From: Bacteroidota bacterium
GTDB lineage: Bacteria; Bacteroidota; Bacteroidia; Flavobacteriales; Flavobacteriaceae
Direction: 5' to 3'
Assembly: GCA_947468985.1 (NCBI GenBank)
Contig: CANINJ010000034.1
Coordinates: forward strand, 1 to 11,627
Length of the DNA stretch: 11,627 nt
Shown piece after piece: positions 1 through 5,986 of this stretch. The position numbers were made by a program, and so were the translations under genes. The notes beneath the pieces are model-generated. The model was not told the origin of the DNA, did no database searches, and worked only from the letters and a program-made list of their open reading frames with translations. Each line of letters opens with the position of its first letter. Position 1 is the first letter of the stretch.

Positions 1-413
1 AAACCTATAATTGATAATTTTACTAATTTTTCACCATTGAAAAGACTAATAATTACAACCCAAAGTGGAACCAAAGCGCCAATAATTGCACCCAATCCAC
101 TGCTGATATATTTCACGCCCCAAGTGCTTAAACCGTTGCTCAAAACAAAATTCAAAATACTCAAAATGAAGATTGTTTTCCATTGTTTGCCTTTTGGCCA
201 AGTGGTTTTTTTGAAAAGAAAATAAGAAAGATATAAAGTAGCACCGAGAAATTGACGGATAGCCACAAGTTGTATAGCGGGCATATATTTCACGCCTTCT
301 TTGGAAGCAATCCAAGTTGTTCCCCAAAAAAAACTCACCCAACAAAGCGCCAAAATTGGTAGTCCCACGGAACTTATTTTAGATTGAATTCCGCTTTTTA
401 TTTTTTGTATCAA
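1..413 (-). CDS. EamA/DMT-family transporter, C-terminus cut off by the window start
   Basis: The minus frame from 413 runs open to base 1 (about 137 codons) and encodes a hydrophobic protein beginning near GLPILALCWVSFFWGTTW. This is typical of the first helix of EamA (drug/metabolite transporter) proteins, with the WGTTW-I-A-S-K-E-G stretch and the later GLSTWGVKYISSGLGAII. At least four membrane helices are visible; the family normally has ten in about 300 residues, so more than half the gene lies outside. These inner-membrane carriers export small metabolites or amino acids, and the substrate cannot be told here. No ATG is available: an in-frame TAA lies just upstream, leaving TTG at 413 (about 2 nt after the upstream stop) or GTG at 368 as starts. 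It is probably the last visible gene of the operon running from 4540. The family call is firm, the start is not. Confidence 0.85.
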   Translation of the reverse strand, partial: MIQKIKSGIQSKISSVGLPILALCWVSFFWGTTWIASKEGVKYMPAIQLVAIRQFLGATLYLSYFLFKKTTWPKGKQWKTIFILSILNFVLSNGLSTWGVKYISSGLGAIIGALVPLWVVIISLFNGEKLVKLSIIG

Positions 414-415
414 TT

Positions 416-1219
416 TTATAAACTGTCTTTAATGAATTGGTAATTCAAAACTTTTTCTAATTTATCGGATAAAATGGTTTTCCCAATTGAAGGTTTTGAA
501 GTCGCAAAGATAGGAAGTTCTGAGTCATATTCTTTTGCTTTTTGAGTATAATAAGCCTCCCGACTCGGATGAAAAGGCGCAACAGCATTAAAGGTTTCAC
601 CCCAACAATTAGTGTCAATTATCTTTATAATTATCCCGATACAATCTTCTTGGTGAATTAAATTTATCGGTGCATTTGGATTTTCAATGTTAGTTCTTCC
701 AGCCAAAAAACGAATTGGATTTCGGTCTTCGCCAATTAATCCTCCAAATCGCACAACCGTAGTTTCAAAACGAGAATTGTTTTGTAAAAGTTGCTCGCAC
801 GCTTCTAATTGTATGCCGCTTTCGGTATCAGGATTTGCAATTGTTTCTTCTGTTACCAATTTATTTTCATCAGAATAAACAGAAGTGGAACTCACAAACA
901 GAACTTTTTTAATTCCTGATTTTTCAATAAAAGGGATTAAATTTTTAATTTTTGTAACAAAATTTTCAGTTGCAGTTCCTCTTAATTTTGGCGGAATATC
1001 TATAATTAAAATCTGGCTCCCTTCTAAAAATTCGAATACATTTCCCTTATTAGCAACTTCTCCCAATTCAATTAAAAAAGGGGATATTCCAGCATTTTTT
1101 AGCGTTGAAATTTTTTCCGTTGAAGTCGTCGAACCATTAACAGAAAAGCCTTTTTCTAATAAGGCTTTCGCCAATGGAAATCCCAACCAACCACAACCAA
1201 GAATGCTAATTTTTGTCAT
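416..1219 (-). CDS. YeeZ-like NAD(P)-binding protein, atypical SDR/epimerase family
   Basis: This 267-residue protein has an N-terminal Rossmann motif (GCGWLG, residues 8-13), the strand SSTSVY (110-115), RFGGLIG near 157-163 and NLIHQEDCIG near 186-195. This arrangement matches Escherichia coli YeeZ and related extended-SDR-like proteins over the whole length. The SDR catalytic YxxxK is not apparent: the place where it would be expected reads SGIQLEACEQ. From memory YeeZ also lacks it, so this looks like a family trait rather than damage. It probably binds NAD(P) in the cytoplasm; the reaction is unknown. The ATG overlaps the stop of the upstream peptidase gene by one base (TAATG), which suggests translational coupling. 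The reading frame is intact. A wrong specific function is more likely than a wrong family. Confidence 0.85.
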   Translation of the reverse strand: MTKISILGCGWLGFPLAKALLEKGFSVNGSTTSTEKISTLKNAGISPFLIELGEVANKGNVFEFLEGSQILIIDIPPKLRGTATENFVTKIKNLIPFIEKSGIKKVLFVSSTSVYSDENKLVTEETIANPDTESGIQLEACEQLLQNNSRFETTVVRFGGLIGEDRNPIRFLAGRTNIENPNAPINLIHQEDCIGIIIKIIDTNCWGETFNAVAPFHPSREAYYTQKAKEYDSELPIFATSKPSIGKTILSDKLEKVLNYQFIKDSL

Positions 1220-3612
1220 TATTTAATGGCTTTTATAGAATCTGAAATAACTGTCAAACTATCTTTTGCAATCAAACTATTTAATCTGCGATTCTTAGAT
1301 TTAGGAATAACAATTGAAGGCACAATTTTCTTTTGAATTACAACCGCATCATTCAATACAAACGGCATCCGCATCATCCAGGGCAATCTTTTGGTAATTC
1401 TGAATTTTGGATTGGTCAATAAATCAAAAGAACTTTCCATCAAATCCATATCAAAAGAAGCATTTACTGCAATAGAAAACTGCAATTCCAACGGATCATT
1501 ATCCACAACATAATAACTAATTAATCGCTTCCCTTTACGCAAATACAAACTTCCTTTTTGCGCCAAAGCAGTCGCTCCATTTGCCTTCAAATTATAGAAA
1601 ATCATTTTTTCATTTGCAAAAATATCATAGCGATTTACATTTCTATTGGGTGAAATTTTCATTTTTATGTACCGCTGTGAACCGCCAATACTATCCTGAA
1701 AAAATTCAATTTTAGGCCCCCTAATTTCTTTTACATCGGCTTCAGCTGAATACGTAAATCCCGATTTGTATTTGCTAAACAACGGATTATCATTTAAATT
1801 TCGAGCACTTTTTGGATTATCCCCTAAATACGTTTTCGTCCATTCGTCTAAATTCAAATCATACGTTACCCAAAAGGCTTTGTCTAAATCTGCATTGTAT
1901 ATATAAAGTAAGCTGTTCGGTTTTGCTGTTCCTTTCGCATAATTGGAATTGAAATGTGCTTTCGAAAAATAGCCAATCGAAATTAAAAACAGTACAAATG
2001 CCCAAACTCCTTTTTTAGGAAAAGCTCCAAAAATGGGTAGTAATAATCCGAAAACTAAAACTGTCAAAACAGCGCTTCCAGCCAAAATTTTTAATCCCAA
2101 ACCAATAGGAAACATAATTATAAAAGGTACAAAAATAATTAGCGATGGAATACTCAAAACTAAATTCAGTGTAGGATTTGATTTTTGAGTGGTAACAAAA
2201 TAAGCCAACATAAATAAACTGAAAAACAATGGAATTACAAAAAATCCCGCTCCAGGCAAATAAAAAGCAATCGCGAAATTCATGATAATCCAGATAAATA
2301 ATGGCGCTACAGAATAATTTTCGGTTTTGTTCTCCGAATCCGATTTTACGTAAAACAAGAAGCAAATCGCCAAACTCAAAAACACAAAAGCACCAATATA
2401 ATCGTGCCCGTTATACGTAAATCCTTGAAGAATATCATTGTATTGTGGATACATATTCAACAGCAATTTCCACCCAAAAAAGGTCACAATTCCTGAAACT
2501 ATCAATGAACCAAAAAGATTCAAAAACCCTTTTCCGATTTCTGAAAACACCAAAACGCGTTTCCCAAGACCAATAAAAACTAAAAATAAAAACATTAAAA
2601 ACGCCACAATTAACATTGGAAAAATCCAAGAAAACGGATAACTCACAAATGAAAATGGTGTATTAAAATAAACGTAATCTTCCGAAGATTGCAAAGAACT
2701 CAAATCCGAATTTGAAAAATAATTCAATAACGGCATCAAGTAAGCTCCTTGATGTGCCAATGTTTTCAAGCTCAAATGATCAATATCATCTTGCGCCGTG
2801 TGGTAATTGAAATGATTGTCAATGAACGCAAAATTAAATCCCTGAATGTTTCCTTGTTCTCTAAAAACAGTTAAATCGGTATCGTTGGGCAACATTTTAT
2901 AAATGCTATACATCAGCGAATTGGAAACTGGAAACCTCGGATTTGCAGCCGTAAATTCCTTAACCAAACTTGCATTCCCCTTGTTAACTTCCATCAACAT
3001 ATAACTTGGACCAGCACTTCCGCGCGCTTCAAAATTCAAGACCAAACCCACTTCTTTCGCCCAATTACTTTTGGTTACAAAAAGTGCCGCGCCATTCAAA
3101 CCCAATTCTTCGGCATCCGAAAACAGAATAATGATGTCGTTTTTATGAGGTGTTTTATTATACAAAAAGGTACGTATCCCTTCTAAAATTGTTGCAATTC
3201 CAGATGCGTCGTCACTTGCGCCGTGAGAATACGAATGGGGCGCGCTATCATAATGCGAAAGCAACAACAACGCTTTCGAGCTATTAGAACCTTTAATTCT
3301 CGCTAAAATATTTTTAGATTTTGTCAAATTTCCCCAATCAGAAAGCGTCGTTCCTTCTTGAATTTGAACTTCCAAACCCAAACTTTGTAATTCTTTAACC
3401 AAATAATCACCAACAATTTTATGATTTTCAGAACCTATATAATGTGGATTTTCCGAAATTATTTTTACTTTTCCCAAAGCCCGCTTCGTTGAAAATTCAG
3501 AAAGTGAACCTTCTTCCTTTGAAACCCATTGTGGCATCATAAAAAAATAAATCAATCCAATAATTCCAACAATGAATACTGTTGCTAAAAGTGATGAGAA
3601 TTTGTTTTTCAT
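1219..3612 (-). CDS. M28-family metallopeptidase with multi-pass membrane C-terminal half
   Basis: The 797-residue protein starts with a membrane anchor (about residues 6-27), followed by an M28 zinc aminopeptidase domain (about 40-300). Expected di-zinc residues are visible: H120 in SHYDS, D134 in GASDDASG, the catalytic and ligand pair E168-E169 in DAEELG, E195 in NFEARGS, and H271 in NYHTAQDD. After this come about eight hydrophobic helices (roughly 327-550) and a soluble C-terminal domain of about 240 residues. The layout resembles eukaryotic ERMP1 and yeast Pff1. It should be an inner-membrane protein with the peptidase domain outside the cytoplasm, removing N-terminal residues from peptides; the substrate is not known. 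It lies 17 nt after the zinc-ribbon gene and overlaps the next gene by one base. The frame is intact and the ATG is well placed before the anchor. Confidence 0.92.
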   Translation of the reverse strand: MKNKFSSLLATVFIVGIIGLIYFFMMPQWVSKEEGSLSEFSTKRALGKVKIISENPHYIGSENHKIVGDYLVKELQSLGLEVQIQEGTTLSDWGNLTKSKNILARIKGSNSSKALLLLSHYDSAPHSYSHGASDDASGIATILEGIRTFLYNKTPHKNDIIILFSDAEELGLNGAALFVTKSNWAKEVGLVLNFEARGSAGPSYMLMEVNKGNASLVKEFTAANPRFPVSNSLMYSIYKMLPNDTDLTVFREQGNIQGFNFAFIDNHFNYHTAQDDIDHLSLKTLAHQGAYLMPLLNYFSNSDLSSLQSSEDYVYFNTPFSFVSYPFSWIFPMLIVAFLMFLFLVFIGLGKRVLVFSEIGKGFLNLFGSLIVSGIVTFFGWKLLLNMYPQYNDILQGFTYNGHDYIGAFVFLSLAICFLFYVKSDSENKTENYSVAPLFIWIIMNFAIAFYLPGAGFFVIPLFFSLFMLAYFVTTQKSNPTLNLVLSIPSLIIFVPFIIMFPIGLGLKILAGSAVLTVLVFGLLLPIFGAFPKKGVWAFVLFLISIGYFSKAHFNSNYAKGTAKPNSLLYIYNADLDKAFWVTYDLNLDEWTKTYLGDNPKSARNLNDNPLFSKYKSGFTYSAEADVKEIRGPKIEFFQDSIGGSQRYIKMKISPNRNVNRYDIFANEKMIFYNLKANGATALAQKGSLYLRKGKRLISYYVVDNDPLELQFSIAVNASFDMDLMESSFDLLTNPKFRITKRLPWMMRMPFVLNDAVVIQKKIVPSIVIPKSKNRRLNSLIAKDSLTVISDSIKAIK

Positions 3613-3629
3613 TTGAAGTAAATTAGAAG

Positions 3630-3980
3630 TTAAATATCTTTTTTAACAAGCATAAAATAATCATTTTCCAAAGCCAAATAACCTTGGTCGTAAAGAAAAT
3701 AGTAAGTATTTCCAGTTTTGGTATTCAGAATGTTAGTGAAAAACTCAAAATCAAATCCCTTGCTCAATAATTTTGTTCGTGTTGTTTTCGATTTCCCATC
3801 TACATTTAAAGCACTCAAAATCCGATAATTTTTTCGCAATTTGTTGTTCACATTGCGCATAAAATTCGTGCTATCCTTGTTAATTTTGTTGTTATACGAG
3901 TTCCTACAACCGTCGCTACAAAACTTTTTGTCCTCGCGACCCACAATTTTTTCTCCACATTCTAAACACGTTTTATTCAT
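3630..3980 (-). CDS. Small zinc-ribbon protein, conserved in Bacteroidota, function unknown
   Basis: A 116-residue protein begins with a treble-clef or zinc-ribbon motif: C5-x2-C8, then C21-x3-C25 in the context KKFCSDGCRNSY. This form is seen in DUF2116-like Zn-ribbon proteins. The rest is polar, with many Lys and Asn residues, and ends in a segment rich in aromatic residues (TYYFLYDQGY, then DYFMLV). I recognise the overall pattern as a conserved hypothetical protein of flavobacteria but know no assigned role; nucleic-acid or protein binding is a guess from the zinc motif alone. Its ATG overlaps the stop of the upstream DinB-like gene as ATGA, so the two are probably co-translated. The peptidase gene follows after 17 nt. 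Confidence 0.8.
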   Translation of the reverse strand: MNKTCLECGEKIVGREDKKFCSDGCRNSYNNKINKDSTNFMRNVNNKLRKNYRILSALNVDGKSKTTRTKLLSKGFDFEFFTNILNTKTGNTYYFLYDQGYLALENDYFMLVKKDI

Positions 3981-4540
3981 AATTCCTGAATATTAAATTT
4001 CCCTTTGTTTAACAATGCTTGTTCAATATGCGTCAAATGATGGTTGCAATGCCAAGCATAGAGACCAATCATTTCGTCGAGAAAATATTTTTTGTTATTT
4101 GCTGGATGGATAAGCTTTCGCTTTAATTCTTCTTCTTTAAAGGTTTTTAAAAGTAAAACCCAACGAGCGTGAACCCCTTCAACTATTTGTAATGATGGCT
4201 TAATACTATCAGAACTTCCATCTATGAGTTCAGCCCATTTTGCTTCTTCATATGGTTTTATTATTGGAAGATCTTCCGTTAAAGCAAGTTTAAATCGAAC
4301 AAAACTATTAATATGACTATCTGCACAATGGTGAATTACTTGTTTTATGGTCCAGCCATCAGGTCTATAAATCCAATTTAACTTTTCGGTTGAAAGATTT
4401 TGAGTTAATTTCATCAAATTAGTAGGGAAAATTTCGATATCACTTATCCAATTATTCAAATCGTTTTGTGAAATAAAATCTGGTTTTGAAAACTTTCCTA
4501 TTGGAAATTTTAGTTTTTCTAGATTTTTATAATTTCCCAT
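3977..4540 (-). CDS. DinB-superfamily metalloprotein of the YfiT/BstA (bacillithiol transferase-like) type
   Basis: The 187-residue protein carries the hallmarks of the Bacillus subtilis YfiT family: KFPIGKF near the N-terminus, GWTIKQVIHHCADSH (62-76), RFKLALTED (82-90) and YAWHCNHHLTHI (161-172). By comparison with YfiT the metal-binding histidines would be H71, H164 and H168, all present. Related proteins are four-helix-bundle metal-dependent thiol S-transferases, and Staphylococcus BstA uses bacillithiol; some Bacteroidota make bacillithiol, so a detoxification role in the cytoplasm is plausible but inferred. It is the first gene of the minus-strand operon and has a strong promoter about 30-60 nt upstream of its ATG. 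Length is close to the family norm (about 180), and the frame is intact. Confidence 0.88.
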   Translation of the reverse strand: MGNYKNLEKLKFPIGKFSKPDFISQNDLNNWISDIEIFPTNLMKLTQNLSTEKLNWIYRPDGWTIKQVIHHCADSHINSFVRFKLALTEDLPIIKPYEEAKWAELIDGSSDSIKPSLQIVEGVHARWVLLLKTFKEEELKRKLIHPANNKKYFLDEMIGLYAWHCNHHLTHIEQALLNKGKFNIQEL

Positions 4541-4566
4541 ATTTTTTTAATTCTTTTACAATCAAC

Positions 4567-4596
4567 CAAATATACTCATAAATTTCCAATTACAAA
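4567..4596 (-). promoter_or_regulatory. Bacteroidota-type promoter for the DinB/zinc-ribbon/peptidase operon
   Basis: Read on the minus strand, TTTG (4596-4593) is followed by 18 nt and then TATATTTG (4574-4567). This matches the Bacteroidota consensus of a -33 TTTG/TTG and a -7 TANNTTTG separated by about 17-23 nt. The expected transcript start lies some 20 nt upstream of the ATG at 4540. No sigma70-style boxes compete nearby. Confidence 0.7.
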
Positions 4597-4620
4597 CGCT
4601 TACAAACAACTACAACCGAA
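4591..4620. repeat. Three 10-bp direct repeats overlapping the operon promoter
   Basis: Three consecutive 10-base units begin TACAAAC, TACAAAC and TACAACC. The first covers the -33 box of the minus-strand promoter. A further ACAACCGAA at 4633-4641 repeats the one at 4612-4620, spaced 21 nt. Spacing of one and two helical turns would suit side-by-side binding of a regulator, but AT-rich DNA gives such patterns by chance too. Confidence 0.4.
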
Positions 4621-4660
4621 AGTAAGCAGTTAACAACCGAATAAATTTTGGAAGTCGCCA

Positions 4661-4670
4661 CATCTTTGCA
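4661..4670 (+). promoter_or_regulatory. Candidate -7 element of the ssb promoter
   Basis: CATCTTTGCA differs by one base from the TANNTTTG(CA) consensus. It lies about 80 nt before the ssb ATG. A TTTTGG at 4646-4651 is only about 10 nt upstream, too close for a normal -33 box, so the call rests on the -7 match and its position alone. Confidence 0.3.
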
Positions 4671-4671
4671 A

Positions 4672-4696
4672 TGTCGAAATCAAACAAGTATCGGCA
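4672..4696 (+). promoter_or_regulatory. Possible first hairpin of the ssb leader
   Basis: TGTCGA at 4672-4677 can pair with TCGGCA at 4691-4696 (six pairs, one of them G-U) around a 13-nt loop. Together with the perfect hairpin at 4706-4724 it would give the ssb leader two stem-loops. Short stems like this are common by chance. Confidence 0.25.
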
Positions 4697-4705
4697 AAAC
4701 ATAGA

Positions 4706-4724
4706 ATCTGAAACGAGTTCAGAT
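4706..4724. repeat. Small palindromic element (TGAAACGNGTTCA type) in the ssb leader
   Basis: ATCTGAA, the loop ACGAG, and TTCAGAT form a perfect 7-bp stem 24 nt upstream of the ssb ATG. A near copy of its core (14 of 15 bases) lies in the metG leader at 8767-8781. I recall sequences of the form CTGAAACNAGTTCAG as widely dispersed intergenic repeats of Bacteroidota, so this may be a truncated repeat rather than a dedicated regulator. Confidence 0.55.
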
Positions 4725-4748
4725 CAAACCATTTAAATTTTAAACGCC

Positions 4749-5081
4749 ATGAGCACATTAAGAAACAAAGTACAGTTAATCGGACACGTTGGTAATGATC
4801 CAGAAATCAAAACATTCGACGGAGGCAAAAAATTAGCAAAATTGAACGTCGCTACAAACGAAAGTTACAAAAACGACAAAGGAGAAAAAGTTGAAGAAAC
4901 CCAATGGCACAACCTTGTTGCTTGGGGGAAAACCGCTGAAATCATAGAAAAATATGTAGTTAAAGGCAAGGAAATTGCCATCGAAGGCAAACTAACCCAC
5001 AAAAGTTACGAAGACAAAAACGGAGAAAAACGGTACGTCACCGAAGTCGTAATTGATGAATTACTGATGTTAGGAAAGTAA
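4749..5081 (+). CDS. ssb: Short single-stranded DNA-binding protein lacking the acidic C-terminal tail
   Basis: The 110-residue protein is a single OB fold: NKVQLIGHVGNDPEIK at the N-terminus, LNVATNESY, the conserved aromatic stretch TQWHNLVAWG (52-61), and GKEIAIEGKLTHKSYEDKNG. It binds single-stranded DNA during replication, repair or recombination. It stops right after the fold at ELLMLGK and has neither the flexible linker nor the acidic tip (normally ending DIPF or similar) that recruits partner proteins. It is therefore likely an accessory SSB, as flavobacteria often carry more than one; a full-length paralogue would be expected elsewhere. It is the only plus-strand gene here, monocistronic, with a structured leader upstream and a strong terminator downstream. 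The gene looks intact, not truncated by a frameshift, since the stop is followed directly by non-coding repeat sequence. Confidence 0.95.
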   Translation: MSTLRNKVQLIGHVGNDPEIKTFDGGKKLAKLNVATNESYKNDKGEKVEETQWHNLVAWGKTAEIIEKYVVKGKEIAIEGKLTHKSYEDKNGEKRYVTEVVIDELLMLGK

Positions 5082-5082
5082 A

Positions 5083-5130
5083 GCCCCCACCCGAGCGATA
5101 GCGAACTGGCGAAGCAAACCTGCAAAGGGG
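5083..5130. repeat. GC-rich dispersed-type repeat downstream of ssb
   Basis: A GC-rich island starts two bases after the ssb stop in otherwise AT-rich DNA. It has C5 at 5084-5088, GAGCGATAGCGAACTGGCGAAG in the middle (repeated GCGA units), and G4 at 5127-5130 that could pair with the C run. I recall GAGCGATAGCGAA-type strings as recurring intergenic sequence in flavobacterial genomes. Within this window there is only a partial echo at 8815-8832, so repetition is not proved here. Confidence 0.45.
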
Positions 5131-5147
5131 AAATAGGAAAAAGGTTC

Positions 5148-5188
5148 AGTCGCAGTTTTCAGTTATTCTGTCAACTGCGACTTTTTTT
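5148..5188 (+). terminator. Intrinsic terminator of ssb
   Basis: AGTCGCAGTT (5148-5157) pairs perfectly with AACTGCGACT (5173-5182) across a 15-nt loop, followed by a T run to 5188. It lies about 70 nt after the ssb stop and is the clearest terminator in the window. Confidence 0.88.
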
Positions 5189-5226
5189 ATGGTTATTTAG
5201 GTAAGAATAACAATTAATTTTTTCAG

Positions 5227-5301
5227 CCACGAATTACACGAATTATCACGAATTCTTTTTTAAATTTAAAAAAAATCTTTGGAAATCCTTTTAATCCGTG
5301 G
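5227..5301. repeat. Nested palindromic intergenic element with CACGAATTA units
   Basis: ACGAATT occurs three times at 5229, 5238 and 5248. The outer arm CCACGAATTA (5227-5236) is complementary, with one mismatch, to TAATCCGTGG (5292-5301). In the centre lies a perfect 18-bp palindrome of T6A3T3A6 (5256-5273). It sits between the convergent ssb and acetyltransferase genes. I recall CCACGAATTACACGAATT as a frequent intergenic repeat in Flavobacterium. No coding potential is seen, and it has no T run that would make it an obvious terminator for the minus-strand gene. Confidence 0.6.
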
Positions 5302-5319
5302 AAAAAATTTTCAACGCAA

Positions 5320-5949
5320 TCAACCGTTCATCAAATCCTGAAAATAATCTACAAATTGTCCAACGTGCAATCCATCCATCAACCCGTGATGCACATGAAC
5401 AGACATTGGCATTGTTCGTTTTCCGTTTTCCGAAACGCTCATTTTTCCAAAAGAAATTTTAGGACAACTGTCAGCAAAAGTAAAACTTCGTGCGTGCGAA
5501 AGTGAGGTGAAATCAATCCAAGGAACTGCTGAAAAATGAATCAAATTATCACTTTCAAACGTTCGAGTAAAAAGTCCTTTTGTAGTTTGAATTCGTTCCA
5601 TTTCAGCCAACGCTATTTTTGAAAAAACGGCGAAATCTTCATTGTATTCCATAAAGGAAAACCCAAAAGTTCCATCTTCCCTACTTATGGTTGCAGAACC
5701 ATTTATAACATCATAAACATATATTTCCTCTCCAGAAATACGAAATCGAAACGACTCAATTGCATTTACAGCAGCCAAAGTTTTGTGTAAATAATAAATG
5801 AAAAAAGAAAAATTTTCGGCTTTTGATTTTTCATACGCTTTGGTGCAATCAATAGTTACAGTAACACCAAAAAAAGGCTCTCCCATTTGCTTGAAAAAAT
5901 GAAAATGTTCTGTTCGATTCCAAGTATCGAGATCTAATTTTTGTTTCAA
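5320..5949 (-). CDS. CatA-type chloramphenicol acetyltransferase-like protein
   Basis: The 209-residue protein matches the trimeric CAT family in length (about 210-220) and landmarks: the N-terminus MKQKLDLDTWNRTEHFHFF, PWIDFTSLSHA (143-153), a P-x-I-x-x-GK segment (163-169), and the active-site box HVHHGLMDGLHVGQF (185-199). By comparison with CAT-III the catalytic base is H188 and the structural Asp is D192, both present. CATs move acetyl from acetyl-CoA to the 3-hydroxyl of chloramphenicol, but chromosomal homologues in flavobacteria may have another acceptor. The start is TTG; upstream in this frame there is a TGA and no ATG. The N-terminus fits the family at this TTG. It lies 37 nt after the HAD gene stop and has no convincing promoter of its own, so it may be read from metG. 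No mobile element flanks it. Confidence 0.88.
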   Translation of the reverse strand: MKQKLDLDTWNRTEHFHFFKQMGEPFFGVTVTIDCTKAYEKSKAENFSFFIYYLHKTLAAVNAIESFRFRISGEEIYVYDVINGSATISREDGTFGFSFMEYNEDFAVFSKIALAEMERIQTTKGLFTRTFESDNLIHFSAVPWIDFTSLSHARSFTFADSCPKISFGKMSVSENGKRTMPMSVHVHHGLMDGLHVGQFVDYFQDLMNG

Positions 5950-5986
5950 TTTATATGTTTTTGATAATCAGAGAAATTAAATCAAC

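Noticed and set aside
336..340. KLSTS instead of KMSKS in MetRS, considered as an active-site mutation (numbers are protein residues)
   Set aside because: The first Lys and the Ser residues are kept and the surrounding [10 protein letters not shown] is, to my knowledge, normal for MetRS of Bacteroidota.
46..345. A 99-codon minus-strand open frame starting at TTG
   Set aside because: It overlaps the EamA frame, which encodes clear transporter sequence. This frame gives a composition without any recognisable motif.
416..1219. Loss of the SDR YxxxK site considered as a sign of a decayed enzyme
   Set aside because: The E. coli YeeZ sequence, as I remember it, lacks the same residues while the rest is well conserved, so it is a family trait.
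885..1226. Plus-strand open frame of 113 codons
   Set aside because: It is fully antisense to the YeeZ-like gene and has no family features; such shadows are expected opposite AT-rich coding DNA.
5100..5320. Repeat-rich region between convergent genes considered as a CRISPR array or an attachment site
   Set aside because: Units are only 9-10 bases apart with no spacers, there is no cas gene, tRNA or integrase in the window, and the arrangement fits a palindromic intergenic repeat.
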